DNA of 64,000 nucleotides from Synechococcales cyanobacterium CNB (GTDB lineage Bacteria > Planctomycetota > Phycisphaerae > Phycisphaerales > UBA1924): NCBI GenBank assembly GCA_030263455.1, contig SZOZ01000005.1, positions 1 to 64,000 on the forward strand, in the 5' to 3' direction. A program made the translations under genes and the position numbers. Below, piece after piece: positions 43,417 to 52,458 of the stretch; within the stretch, counting starts at the first letter, position 1, and the number at the start of each line of letters is the position of its first letter. The notes beneath the pieces were generated by a model that ran no database searches, was not told the origin of the DNA, and worked only from the letters and a program-made list of their open reading frames with translations.

Positions 43417-45225
43417 TCAGCCGAGGAGGACGCTGTCGTGGGCGTAAGCGTAGGGCCTGCGGACGCTCGCCCCGAGCATGAGCGCCGCGAGCAGCGTGAG
43501 AGGGCCGACGCGACCGAGGAACATGGCCGCGATCATCACGGTCCGGCCCGCTGGCGTCAACTCCTGCGTCAGTCCGAGTGAGAGACCGGTGGTGGTGCAT
43601 CCGCTCACGGCCTCGAAGACGATGACCTCGAAGGGCGCGCTCTCGGTGAACGTGAGCAGGAGCGTGATCGTTGTGATGAGCGCAGCGTAACAGAGTCCGA
43701 GCGTGCCGGCGCGGCGTACGAGCGTGTCCGAGATTGCCCGTCCGAACGCCTCGGTTTCCTCTCGCCGCCGGAGTGTGGCAACGACGGAGAGGACGAGCAC
43801 GGCCAGCGTGGTGACCTTCATTCCGCCGGCGGTCGAGCCGGGCGCGCCGCCGATGATCATGAGCGTCATCAGTGTCGTGCGGCCCACGGGTGAGACCTCG
43901 TTCATCGGGATGGTGTTGAAGCCCGCGGTGCGAGCGGCGACGGACATGAAGGTCGCGTCCGAGACGGCTTCGAGCACGTCGACCCGCGGCGTCGCGGCAG
44001 GGTCGCGCGGGTTGGGCAGGAGTTGGCCCGCCATGAAGACCGTGCCGCCGACGAGAAAAAGCACGAGCGTCGTAACGAGCACGAGCTTGCTGTGCAGGGC
44101 GAGCCAGCCTTCCCCCGGCCGTCGGGGCGGGACGGGCCTGCCGCGGGCACGCCTGACGAGCCGCATGATTCGATAGCGCAGCACGCCGGTGACGTCGGCG
44201 AGAACAGGGAAGCCAAGACCTCCGAGTACGACGAGGGGAAGGATGACGGCGTGTGCGATCAGGCCGTAGCGGACGCCTTCGAGGCTTCGACCCGTGAGAT
44301 CGAAGCCTGCGTTGCAGAACGCGCTGATGCTGTGGAACGCGCTGAGTCCCGCGCGGCGCAGGGGTGTCAGCGTTTCGCCCGGCGCTGCCTCCCAGAGCGG
44401 GTACATGAAAACCGCGCCGACCAGTTCGATGCCGAGCGTCGTGAGAAGGACGAACCGCCCGAAGTTCAGGAGGCGGTTCATAGGCATGTCGTTGAGCATC
44501 TGGCTCAGGCTGAGGTTCTCGCGGAGCGAGAGGCTTCGCCCGATCAGCATGGCGAGCGTGGAGCCGAAGAGGATGATGCCCAGCCCGCCGAGCTGGATGA
44601 AGATGGCGATGACGGCCTGGCCGAAGGGCGTAAAGCCCTCGGCGGTGCTGCGCACGACAAGCCCAGTCACGCACACCGCACTCGTCATGGTGAAGCCGGC
44701 GTCGAGCCACGAGATCGGGTTGTCGGCGGGCGTCGCGACAGGCGTCTTGAGAATGAACGTGCCGAGGACGATCAGCACGATGAACGACATCGGGAAGAGC
44801 ACCCCCGGCCTTTCCAGCACGCGGGCGAGGGCGACGTTCAACCCCCAGAGTTCTGCTGCGAAGCGAAGAATGGCCACGGCCTCGACGACGCGCCATGCGG
44901 GGCCGTGGGCGTCGATCGCGCCGAAGAGCGCACCGAGCGCAGCCGCGAGGGCGACCCCCCACTCGGCCGGGCCGAAGCGGAACTGCTCGGTCAGCCGCGA
45001 GGACGAGCGTGCGAGGCGGTACGCCAAGACGAAGTACGCGAGCAGGCAGGCGGACTGCCCGACGCGGACGATGGCGGTGGTCAGCGGCGGCTCGTAAAAG
45101 CCGTGTTCGAGCGCGACGCCGACGGCGGCCAGAGCGGCCAAGGTCGTTCGGAGGAGTGGCCACGCCATCCCGGCGAGCCTGTGGCCGGCGCGCCGGGGGC
45201 CGGTCGCGGCCTGGAGGGTCGTCAT
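43417..45225 (-). CDS. TrkH/KtrB-type potassium channel subunit
   Basis: A 602-residue membrane subunit. The four pore loops are visible: TSAVCVTGL, SAFCNAGFDL, VAARTAGFNT and SGCTTTGLSLG, the usual divergent selectivity filters of this superfamily. About four extra N-terminal helices (residues of about 20-140) precede the conserved core, making it longer than typical KtrB. The ATG at 45225 follows a G8 run and lacks a Shine-Dalgarno sequence; an internal Met 20 codons later is possible. It forms an operon with the RCK subunit. Confidence 0.92.
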   Translation of the reverse strand: MTTLQAATGPRRAGHRLAGMAWPLLRTTLAALAAVGVALEHGFYEPPLTTAIVRVGQSACLLAYFVLAYRLARSSSRLTEQFRFGPAEWGVALAAALGALFGAIDAHGPAWRVVEAVAILRFAAELWGLNVALARVLERPGVLFPMSFIVLIVLGTFILKTPVATPADNPISWLDAGFTMTSAVCVTGLVVRSTAEGFTPFGQAVIAIFIQLGGLGIILFGSTLAMLIGRSLSLRENLSLSQMLNDMPMNRLLNFGRFVLLTTLGIELVGAVFMYPLWEAAPGETLTPLRRAGLSAFHSISAFCNAGFDLTGRSLEGVRYGLIAHAVILPLVVLGGLGFPVLADVTGVLRYRIMRLVRRARGRPVPPRRPGEGWLALHSKLVLVTTLVLFLVGGTVFMAGQLLPNPRDPAATPRVDVLEAVSDATFMSVAARTAGFNTIPMNEVSPVGRTTLMTLMIIGGAPGSTAGGMKVTTLAVLVLSVVATLRRREETEAFGRAISDTLVRRAGTLGLCYAALITTITLLLTFTESAPFEVIVFEAVSGCTTTGLSLGLTQELTPAGRTVMIAAMFLGRVGPLTLLAALMLGASVRRPYAYAHDSVLLG

Positions 45226-45281
45226 GGGGGGGGATGGTAGCGGGGTGGCATCGCCGACGGATCGCGGCGGCAGGGGTGCAA

Positions 45282-45355
45282 AGGCCGCGGTGGGATTCGA
45301 ACCCACGAATAACGGATTTGCAATCCGTCCCCTTGGTCCACTTGGGTACGCGGCC
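45282..45355 (-). tRNA. tRNA-Cys (GCA)
   Basis: Minus-strand 74-nt cloverleaf with acceptor GGCCGCG/CGCGGCC, anticodon stem ACGGA/TCCGT, loop TTGCAAA (anticodon GCA), a GGTTCGAATCC T-loop and the cysteine-type discriminator U73. Confidence 0.97.
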
Positions 45356-45459
45356 GACGGGGCGTGGAGGCCCGTGCGGGGACGGTACGAGTTGGCCGGG
45401 CCTGGGTCAATTGAGGGCGCGCCCTCGGCGAAGTAGGATGCCCAACCTCGGGCCGGTCG

Positions 45460-46500
45460 ATGAGACTGCACATGACGCGAAGCGCACGGATGACGACGGG
45501 ACTTGCGACAGGCATCATCGCGCTCGGGAGCGCACGGGCACTGGGACAGGATGAGCAGCCCCATCCAAGGCCGCCCCAGCCCCCGGCGAACCTGACGGAG
45601 GACCCGCGGCTCAACGACCCGAGCGTCGATGAGATGAAGCGTGAACTCGAACGGCGGGCGGACCCGGGTCGTCTGATTCTGCCGCGCCCCGCCGCGACGG
45701 TACAGCCCGTCGTGCCGGGCCGGCCGATGGACTCCTCGCTGCTGCCGGGGCTGAACGTGACGGAGGCGCCCCGGCCGACTGGAATCCTGATCGCAGAAGG
45801 CACGTTCCTCTGGGCCGCGCCTGGTCGTCTCTACCCCCTGCGCGAGACGGACGACATCGTGTTCATCCCCGACGAGGCGACGGCCGGCGGGCCGAACGCC
45901 CTGTTGCTCATGCCTTCGCGGATGCGAGAGCGACTTGAGACGACGCTGGGCACGGCGCCGCAGGGCTCGCCGGTACGGCTCACGGGCGAGGTCTTCGTCC
46001 ATCTCGGCCGCAACCATCTGCTCGTGACGGCCTTCGCCGCGGGAGGATCGGATGCGAAAGCCACCGGCGCGGCGAACGGAAACGGCGCGAACGGCACTCC
46101 CCAGCCGGAACTCGACCCGCGCGTGCAGGAACTCATCCGCGACCTGGAGCAGCAGCGAGGCACGCCGCGAGCGCTCGGTCGTGGGACCGCCGAGGCCGTG
46201 GAGGACGATGGCACCATCCGCGAGGGCGACCTGCTGTTGCGGCGTCGCGGGCGACTGGTGCGGACGGCGGGCGGTGAGTGGGCCGTCGCGCTGGACAACG
46301 GGCCCACGGGTGAGGCGCGGACGCTCCTGCCTCTCTCGCCATGCCGCACGGCGCAGGCGATGGAGCAGCGGGCGGTCCGGCTGGGCGACGCCTGGACCTT
46401 CGAGGTCAGCGGTCGGCTGCTGCGCTACCGGGGGCGGACGCACCTCTTGCCGACGATGTACGTCACGCTGCCCCCGACCGAGACCACGCCAATGCAGTGA
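45460..46500 (+). CDS. exported protein of unknown function
   Basis: A 346-residue protein with an N-terminal signal peptide (ARMTTGLATGIIALGSARAL, cleavage near residue 28) and a proline-rich start of the mature part. The remainder looks globular, with two sections of similar style (EGTFLWAAPGRLYPLRETDD and EGDLLLRRRGRLVRTAGGEW) separated by a low-complexity Gly/Asn/Ala linker, suggesting two related beta domains. No family is recognised. It follows tRNA-Cys and is convergent with nuoH, ten bases apart. Confidence 0.75.
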   Translation: MRLHMTRSARMTTGLATGIIALGSARALGQDEQPHPRPPQPPANLTEDPRLNDPSVDEMKRELERRADPGRLILPRPAATVQPVVPGRPMDSSLLPGLNVTEAPRPTGILIAEGTFLWAAPGRLYPLRETDDIVFIPDEATAGGPNALLLMPSRMRERLETTLGTAPQGSPVRLTGEVFVHLGRNHLLVTAFAAGGSDAKATGAANGNGANGTPQPELDPRVQELIRDLEQQRGTPRALGRGTAEAVEDDGTIREGDLLLRRRGRLVRTAGGEWAVALDNGPTGEARTLLPLSPCRTAQAMEQRAVRLGDAWTFEVSGRLLRYRGRTHLLPTMYVTLPPTETTPMQ

Positions 46501-46509
46501 CGCGGTTTG

Positions 46510-47856
46510 CTACGCGACCGGCGCGGTGCCCTCGACGGGACGGTCCTCGACGGCCATGGGGTGCGTCGGCGCGGCGCTCACTGCCTCGCCGGGCATCGGG
46601 TTGAACCTCGACCCGTACAGCGGAATCTTGCGGTTGGGTTCGTGACGAGGGAGCAGCGGCAGCAGCGCCACGGACAGCACGACGATCGCGGCGTTCGCCA
46701 GCAGCATCGGCAGCATCCCCGTCCAGCCGAGGTGGACCATCACGCTCGTGACCACCACCACCGCCAGCGAGAGCGGGATCAGCGCCTGCCAGCCGAGCAC
46801 CATCACCTGGTCGTAGCGAAGCCGCGGCAGCGTCCAGCGGATGACGATCATGAAGCAGACGAGCGCGAGCACTTTGCCGAAATAGACGGCGAACTTGGCC
46901 AGCACGCCCGCGAGCGTGACGTTGTCCGGGTGCAGCCAGTGCGTCGCGCTGATGAACCCGAGCGGGAGGTGGTAGCCGCCGAGAAAGAGCAGCGCGAAGA
47001 ACGCGCAGCCCGTGATCATGTGCGCGTACTCTGCGAGGAAGAAAAGCGCGAACCGCATCGACGAGTACTCGGTGTGGTAGCCGCCGACGAGTTCCTGCTC
47101 CGCCTCCGCGTTGTCGAAGGGGGCGCGGTTGCTCTCTGCCAGGGCGCAGCAGAAGAACAGCACCGCCGCGACCGGCTGGGCGAGGATGAGCCATCCGTGC
47201 TCGACCTGGTGGCGGATGATCGCCTCGGGCATGACGGCCCCAGTGAGCAGCAGCGCGGCCAGCAGCGACAGGGCGAGCGGGATTTCGTAGGAGATCATCT
47301 GGGCCGTGGCCCGGAGGCCGCCGAGGAACGAGTACTTGTTGTTGCTCGCCCAGCCGCCGAGCGTCACGCCGTACACGCCCAGCGACGCGACGGCGAGGAT
47401 GTAGATGATGCCCACGTTGACGGGCGCGCCCGCGACATACACCCGCCCGCCCTCGACCTCGCCGACGAGCGGCAGGGTGAAGGTCGGCACGTCCCACATG
47501 CCGCCCCACGGGATGAGCACGAAGCCCATGAGGGCGGGGATGATGACGGCCATCGGGGCGAGCGTGAACAGGGCCTTGTCGGTGCGCTCGGGCGTGTAGT
47601 CCTCCTTGAGCATGAACTTGAGGCCGTCGGCGAGGGGTTGGCCGAGGCCGAGGCACCCGCGGAGGAACTTGAGAGCGGGCAGGCCGAAATCGAACCCGAC
47701 GCGGTTGGGGCCGATGCGGTCCTGGATGTAGGCGGAGATCTTCCGTTCGAGGTAGATCAGGTAGGCCACCGTGATCAGGATCACGTGGACGACCACCACG
47801 ATCAGGACGACGCTGACGACGAACTGGGCGGTGACGATGTCGGCGAGGTTCAGCAC
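46510..47856 (-). CDS. nuoH: NADH-quinone oxidoreductase subunit H (isolated gene)
   Basis: A 448-residue membrane subunit of complex I forming the quinone chamber. Diagnostic sequences are ERKISAYIQDRIGPNRVGF, AESNRAPFDNAEAEQELVGG and YHTEYSSMRFALFFLAEYAH, with about eight to nine helices. It is longer than E. coli NuoH because of a C-terminal extension. No other nuo gene is in the window; it follows the molybdopterin operon on the same strand after 217 bases. The GTG at 47856 is set by TACAGT seven bases upstream and by the family start. Confidence 0.93.
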   Translation of the reverse strand: MLNLADIVTAQFVVSVVLIVVVVHVILITVAYLIYLERKISAYIQDRIGPNRVGFDFGLPALKFLRGCLGLGQPLADGLKFMLKEDYTPERTDKALFTLAPMAVIIPALMGFVLIPWGGMWDVPTFTLPLVGEVEGGRVYVAGAPVNVGIIYILAVASLGVYGVTLGGWASNNKYSFLGGLRATAQMISYEIPLALSLLAALLLTGAVMPEAIIRHQVEHGWLILAQPVAAVLFFCCALAESNRAPFDNAEAEQELVGGYHTEYSSMRFALFFLAEYAHMITGCAFFALLFLGGYHLPLGFISATHWLHPDNVTLAGVLAKFAVYFGKVLALVCFMIVIRWTLPRLRYDQVMVLGWQALIPLSLAVVVVTSVMVHLGWTGMLPMLLANAAIVVLSVALLPLLPRHEPNRKIPLYGSRFNPMPGEAVSAAPTHPMAVEDRPVEGTAPVA

Positions 47857-48073
47857 GGGGCCAACTGTAGTGGGTCCGCAGGCAGATGGCCAAACGGCCA
47901 AAGGGATAGGAAGGCGGAACGGGGGGTCGAGGAGGGAAGCGAGGAGGATACGGGAAGCGGAGGATGGTGGTTGGGGAAGCGGAAGGGGGGACATCAGGCA
48001 GGACCGGCGGTTGGATTGCAGCCGGGCCGCTTTCGTCCCCGAGCCGCCGCCACGGTCGGAACGGCAAGCCGTT
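47857..48073. other. purine-rich intergenic region upstream of nuoH
   Basis: On the plus strand 47895-47993 is nearly all purine with repeats of GAGGAGG, GGAAGCG and similar. No gene is seen. TACAGT (minus strand, 47864-47869) seven bases before nuoH, with TTGGCC 18 bases further upstream, is a candidate promoter giving a leaderless nuoH mRNA. Confidence 0.45.
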
Positions 48074-50704
48074 CTACGCCTCGACCGGCTTGAGGGTGAC
48101 CTGGGTGTCGTAGAACGAGACGCTGCCGCCGATGGGATCGAACATGCAGGTGTTCGGCACCTGCGGGTCGGTCCACATCGCGGCGTTGGCGTGGACGCCG
48201 GCCTGCCGGCGTTTCTCGGCGCGGATGACGTGCCCATCGATCTCGACGTCGCTCGCGCCTGTCGCCCAATGGCCGAAGCCGAGGGCGAAACTGACGACGC
48301 CGGGGCGCATCGTCTGCGTGAGCATCACCTTGCCGACCATCGGTTGGTTGTGGTCCGCGGTCAACGGCCACTCGCCTCTGGTGTTCGTTGCGCTCGTCAC
48401 CTTCACCAGTTGGCCCTGCCGAAGGCCGAGGCGTGAGGCGTCACGCGGGTTGATGAGGATGCCGTTCTCGGGCATGATCGGCGTGAGCCACGGGTTGGTG
48501 ATCGTGCGGCTCTTCGTCTGGGTGATGGTGCGGTGCGTGATGAGCGTGAGGTCGTGCCCCTGTCGGAGGGCGTCCGGCTCCCGCCCCGAGAAATCCCGGA
48601 TCGGCACGTCGGTCGCGTATCCCGGGTACGGTCGGCCGGTCCCGGCGTGGATCGTGGCCGCGGTCTTCTCCTGGTAGAGATTGAGCTGCGCGGCGTAGGT
48701 GTTCGCGACCATTCTCCCCTTGTAGCAGGCCTCGTGATCCTGGAAGCGCCCGCCGCGGTTGAGCACGTAGACGACCTTCGGCCAGATCGCCTCGCCCACG
48801 ATGCCCTTCCAGCGGTCCGGATCGAACACGCTCCTGGGCAGGTGCCGGCGTGCGCGATGGAAGATCTCCATCTCGCGTGCATCGGCGTCGGGAACGGCCT
48901 GCGAGCCGTCGGTCTTCTCGCCGAACGCGAGGTTGGCCACCCCGCGCAGGTAGTAGTCGTCGGGATGCACGAGGTCGAGGCCGTCGCCGAAGCCGTTCGG
49001 GCCGAAGCCCGGCAGTCCGAGGCGCTCGGCAATGCCGAGCATCATGGCTTCGAACGAGAGGGGCATTCGCCGGCCGTAGACCTCGCACTGCTCGGGGATC
49101 GGAGCGATCGCGGGCTGCCGCACCGGCTGGACCTTCGCGGGGATGTTCGGGTGCGAGCCTTGGAACTCCCAGCGTTCGAGGAACGAGAGGTCGGGGAAGA
49201 TGTAGTCCGCGTACATGGAAGTCGTGCCGACGATGATGTCGTTGCAGATGAAGAGCGGGAGGCGGTTGACGTCGCGCAGTACCTCTGCGTTCGTGTGGCC
49301 GGCGGGCAGGGCGTAGGTCGGCGCGGCCATGTACTGGATGAGCGCCTTGATCGGGTAGGGATAGGCGTCGCCGATCGAGGGGATGACCTCTTGGTACATG
49401 TCGCTGGCGAGCGGGTACCAGTTGCGCTTCGCGGGATAGCCTGCGAAGAGCGTGGTCTTCTCGTAGTCAACGTCGTGGCGGATGCTGGAGATGCCGAAGG
49501 GCTTGATCGCCCCCGGATGCGTGTTGAGGTTGAACAGCCCTCCCTTGCCCATCGTGTCCCATGCGGCAGCGGCGATCATCCCGCCCGAGTGGTCAAAGTT
49601 CCCGAGCAGCATGTTCAGGCACATCCAGGCGAGCACGGCGTAGAACCCGTTGGTGTGCTGAGCCGGCCCGCGGTGGATGTCCACCGCGGCCGCGCTGCCC
49701 CAGCGGGCCAGTTCGCGAGCGACGGCCGTCACGTCTTCCACACGGCAGTCCGCCATTGCGCACCACTCGGCGATCTCGTGCTGCATCGAGGACTCCCTGA
49801 GAATCTGCAGCCCGGTCTTGACCGCCGTACCGTCGGGGAGCGTCGTGTCTACGAACAGGTCGCCCTCGACCGGAGCGGTTGTACTGTTGGGATCGACGGC
49901 GGTGGGGACACCGGCCACCATCGCCACGAGTTCGTGCCCCTCCGCGAGGCCGAGGTCCTTCGCGCGGACGAAGCGCGTCGGCACGCCGTCGCGCAGTGCG
50001 ACCAGCCACGTTGAGTTCGTCCAGCAAGTCTCACCCCGTGCGTTCGCGGCCGCCTTGTTTGCCGCGCCGAGGAAGCGAGCGTTGTACGCTTCGTTCTCGA
50101 AGAACCACCGGATCATCGCCATGGCGAGCGGGATGTCGGAGCTTGGCTTGAGGGGCAGCCACTTCCACGCCTTGCTCGCGAGCTTGCTGAAGCGCGGGTC
50201 GGCGACCGCGATCCGCGTGGCGCCGCTTACCAGGTTCGCGGTCATGCGCACGGTGCGGTTGGGCGGGCCGTAGTTCGCCTCGAAGAGGTTCGCGCCGACG
50301 AAGAGGATGAACCGGCTGTTCTCGGCGTCGGCCTGCCAGTAGAACTTCTTGCCGCCCGTGAACTTCCCGTCCACGTACTGCTCGCTGATCGCCTTGCAGG
50401 TGAAATAGAGCGATCCCTGGCAGACGGTCGTGTGGCCGTGGGCGTTGGTGGTGCCGAGCGCGGTCGCGAATCGCTTGTAGAAGTCGCCGCGCCCGCCCTT
50501 GACGCGCCCCCAGTTCAGGACGATCTGGTTGTTCTTCGGGCCGAAGTCGGGGTGGTCGGGGTCGATCAGAAGATGCAGATGCTCGGCGTGCTTGCGTTTG
50601 AACTCCTCGACGAGCGCGGCCTTCTTCTCGCGGTCCTTCTCCGCCCAGATCGACTTGACGCCTTGGTCCATCGCGGCGGCGACGGCGGAATCCGTGAGCG
50701 CCAT
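48074..50704 (-). CDS. molybdopterin oxidoreductase, catalytic part (downstream of a frameshift)
   Basis: This 876-codon frame encodes the main body of a DMSO-reductase-superfamily enzyme. It has the molybdopterin-binding sections (HGHTTVCQGSLYFTCKAISE with a candidate Mo-ligating Cys, SRFILFVGANLFEANYGPP) and a C-terminal cofactor domain (LTLITHRTITQTKSRTIT). The general look is closest to tetrathionate-reductase/CISM-type subunits, from memory. Sequence resembling the family continues upstream of its ATG in this frame (REVEGLRSL), so it is probably the 3' part of one gene broken from the 5' part at 50704-51219. Confidence 0.85.
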   Translation of the reverse strand: MALTDSAVAAAMDQGVKSIWAEKDREKKAALVEEFKRKHAEHLHLLIDPDHPDFGPKNNQIVLNWGRVKGGRGDFYKRFATALGTTNAHGHTTVCQGSLYFTCKAISEQYVDGKFTGGKKFYWQADAENSRFILFVGANLFEANYGPPNRTVRMTANLVSGATRIAVADPRFSKLASKAWKWLPLKPSSDIPLAMAMIRWFFENEAYNARFLGAANKAAANARGETCWTNSTWLVALRDGVPTRFVRAKDLGLAEGHELVAMVAGVPTAVDPNSTTAPVEGDLFVDTTLPDGTAVKTGLQILRESSMQHEIAEWCAMADCRVEDVTAVARELARWGSAAAVDIHRGPAQHTNGFYAVLAWMCLNMLLGNFDHSGGMIAAAAWDTMGKGGLFNLNTHPGAIKPFGISSIRHDVDYEKTTLFAGYPAKRNWYPLASDMYQEVIPSIGDAYPYPIKALIQYMAAPTYALPAGHTNAEVLRDVNRLPLFICNDIIVGTTSMYADYIFPDLSFLERWEFQGSHPNIPAKVQPVRQPAIAPIPEQCEVYGRRMPLSFEAMMLGIAERLGLPGFGPNGFGDGLDLVHPDDYYLRGVANLAFGEKTDGSQAVPDADAREMEIFHRARRHLPRSVFDPDRWKGIVGEAIWPKVVYVLNRGGRFQDHEACYKGRMVANTYAAQLNLYQEKTAATIHAGTGRPYPGYATDVPIRDFSGREPDALRQGHDLTLITHRTITQTKSRTITNPWLTPIMPENGILINPRDASRLGLRQGQLVKVTSATNTRGEWPLTADHNQPMVGKVMLTQTMRPGVVSFALGFGHWATGASDVEIDGHVIRAEKRRQAGVHANAAMWTDPQVPNTCMFDPIGGSVSFYDTQVTLKPVEA

Positions 50705-51219
50705 CAGCGACCGGAGCCCCTCGACCTCACGCTCTCGCAGATCTCGCGGATGGCCTGCTCGAACGGGATGGTGATCCACTTGTTCTCGCCGCGCTGTCCC
50801 GCGCGCTTGAGTACTTTCCGCAGCCGGTAGGGGTCGTAGGCGGTCTGGAGACCCGCCTGCCCCTTCGGGCACAGTGCGCCATCAACCGGCGCTGCGTCGT
50901 CCAGGCCCGTGGCGTAGGGGAGGTGCGGGTGGAGTGTCCACGGGCTGTAGGGGTTGCCATCGATCTTGGTGATCACGCCGTCCTGGAGTTTGCATCGGAT
51001 GCCGCAGCCGGTGTTGCACTGCAGGCAGGCGGAGAGGATGTGGTTGTCGGCGAGGGGCAGTTCGTAGGCGGCGTCCGGGCGCTTGCTGTTCATGATGACC
51101 GCGCCGGCGTGCGGGTTGTCCTGCGCGTGGGAGACCGCTGGCACGATGCCCGCGCCGAGGAGGGCGCCGCCCGCAAGGAACTGCCGACGGGACTGGATGG
51201 AGGCGTTCTGGATGTCCAT
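50704..51219 (-). CDS. molybdopterin oxidoreductase, Tat-signal and Fe-S part (upstream of a frameshift)
   Basis: A 171-codon frame with a twin-arginine signal (SRRQFLAGGALLGAGIVPAV), a [4Fe-4S] motif (CLQCNTGCGIRCK, with a fourth Cys in ALCPKGQAG) and the start of the catalytic fold (WITIPFEQAIREICE). It then runs out of register and stops at TGA 50706-50704, overlapping an ATG in the next frame (TGATG). Reading one base back after ICE restores the family sequence. Joined, the protein would be about 1040 residues, normal for the family. Sequencing error, true mutation or coupled split gene remain possible. Confidence 0.8.
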   Translation of the reverse strand: MDIQNASIQSRRQFLAGGALLGAGIVPAVSHAQDNPHAGAVIMNSKRPDAAYELPLADNHILSACLQCNTGCGIRCKLQDGVITKIDGNPYSPWTLHPHLPYATGLDDAAPVDGALCPKGQAGLQTAYDPYRLRKVLKRAGQRGENKWITIPFEQAIREICESVRSRGSGR

Positions 51220-51233
51220 GACGCTCGCCTTTC

Positions 51234-52442
51234 TCACGCGGCCCTGACCGCGAACGCTTTGCTGATGCGACGCCCGACGAAGTAGACCGCCATGCCCACC
51301 GCGATCAGGAAGAGGCCGACCAAGTACTCCATCGCGGTGGCGTGGTAGGTGTAGTTCAGCCTGGGGTGCTGGAACGCTTCCTGAAGGCCCCTGATCTCGC
51401 CGATCGCCTGGCCGGGCACAAGCACGTTCAGGCGTGCGCTGATGAACGCGACAGCGACGAGCAGCCCGGCGATGATCCAGGCGCCGGGGCGGCGGGTGAG
51501 CAGCAGCGCGAACGGCAGGAGGCCGCCGATGCTGAGGTGTACGATCCAGAACACCCACCAGTATGGCCCGAAGAGGACGAGTTCCAGCGCGGGCGCATGC
51601 GACTGCGTGTTCCAGAAGACGATCGAGAATTCTGCGAACTCGAGCAGGAAATACGCGACCAGCCCCGCGAGCACGATCGACCGCAAGCGGGCCAGCGCCG
51701 CGGTGAAGACGACGGGGTCGGCGTCGCCGTAGCCGGCGGGGCTGTCCACGCCGATGATGCCGCGGATGAGCAGGAGCATGGCCGCGCCGGCGGTGATCGC
51801 GGAGGCGAGGAACATGACCGGCAGGAGCGGGCTGTTCCAGTAGGGCTTGGCGTCCACGACGCCAAAGAACGCGCCGCTCTGGCTCGGGAACATCAGGGCA
51901 AGCAGCACACCGAGACAGAGCAGGGGTTTGAGCCAGCCGGAGTCGCGTCGGTAACTGATGAACCAGCAGACCGCGGCAACGGCCAGGAATGCGTTGTACA
52001 TCCACGCGTTGAAGGCCATCATGCTCGTGAACGCCGGCGCGGTCAGAATGCGCGACGCGCGCTCCATGTGGCCGAGGTCCAGCCACACCGCCATGAACGC
52101 CGGGACGACCGCAGCGAACGCGAGCACGATCGCCGCCCGCAGCGCGGCCGGATGCCGGAAACCCGGCAGACCGAGGATGAACCCCCCGGCGGCTACGGCG
52201 AACGCCCCGCCCGCGATGCCGACGCCGTGGAAGTAGATGGCGATCCACAGCCCCCAGGGCACGTAGGAGCCGTAGCCCGCGGGCAGGTGCCCGTGAGCGA
52301 TGCGCTGGTACATGCCGATCGTGCCAAGCCCCAGGAACACGATCCAGAGCAGCCAGAGTGCGGCGGTCCAGATTCGCTTGCCGTGCGCGGCCGGCGCGGA
52401 CATCGCGGTGTGTGTCGCCCGGCTTGTCGAGAGCGTCGTCAT
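51234..52442 (-). CDS. NrfD/PsrC-type quinone-interacting membrane subunit
   Basis: A 402-residue membrane protein with about nine to ten helices and the NrfD/PsrC pattern (YGSYVPWGLWIAIYFHGVGI, LDLGHMERASRILTAPAFTS). It would exchange electrons between quinones and the periplasmic Fe-S and molybdopterin subunits. GGAGA precedes the ATG at 52442. It lies between the Fe-S gene (16-base gap) and the molybdopterin gene (14-base gap), the usual three-subunit arrangement of a complex iron-sulfur molybdoenzyme. Confidence 0.9.
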   Translation of the reverse strand: MTTLSTSRATHTAMSAPAAHGKRIWTAALWLLWIVFLGLGTIGMYQRIAHGHLPAGYGSYVPWGLWIAIYFHGVGIAGGAFAVAAGGFILGLPGFRHPAALRAAIVLAFAAVVPAFMAVWLDLGHMERASRILTAPAFTSMMAFNAWMYNAFLAVAAVCWFISYRRDSGWLKPLLCLGVLLALMFPSQSGAFFGVVDAKPYWNSPLLPVMFLASAITAGAAMLLLIRGIIGVDSPAGYGDADPVVFTAALARLRSIVLAGLVAYFLLEFAEFSIVFWNTQSHAPALELVLFGPYWWVFWIVHLSIGGLLPFALLLTRRPGAWIIAGLLVAVAFISARLNVLVPGQAIGEIRGLQEAFQHPRLNYTYHATAMEYLVGLFLIAVGMAVYFVGRRISKAFAVRAA

Positions 52443-52458
52443 GGCTGTTCTCCGATCG

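Noticed and set aside
50702-50704. ATG at the TGATG overlap as a genuine separate start of an independent catalytic gene
   Set aside because: Sequence matching the family continues upstream in the same frame and the Fe-S part would lack its catalytic body. A broken or recoded single gene is more likely, though coupling is kept as an option.
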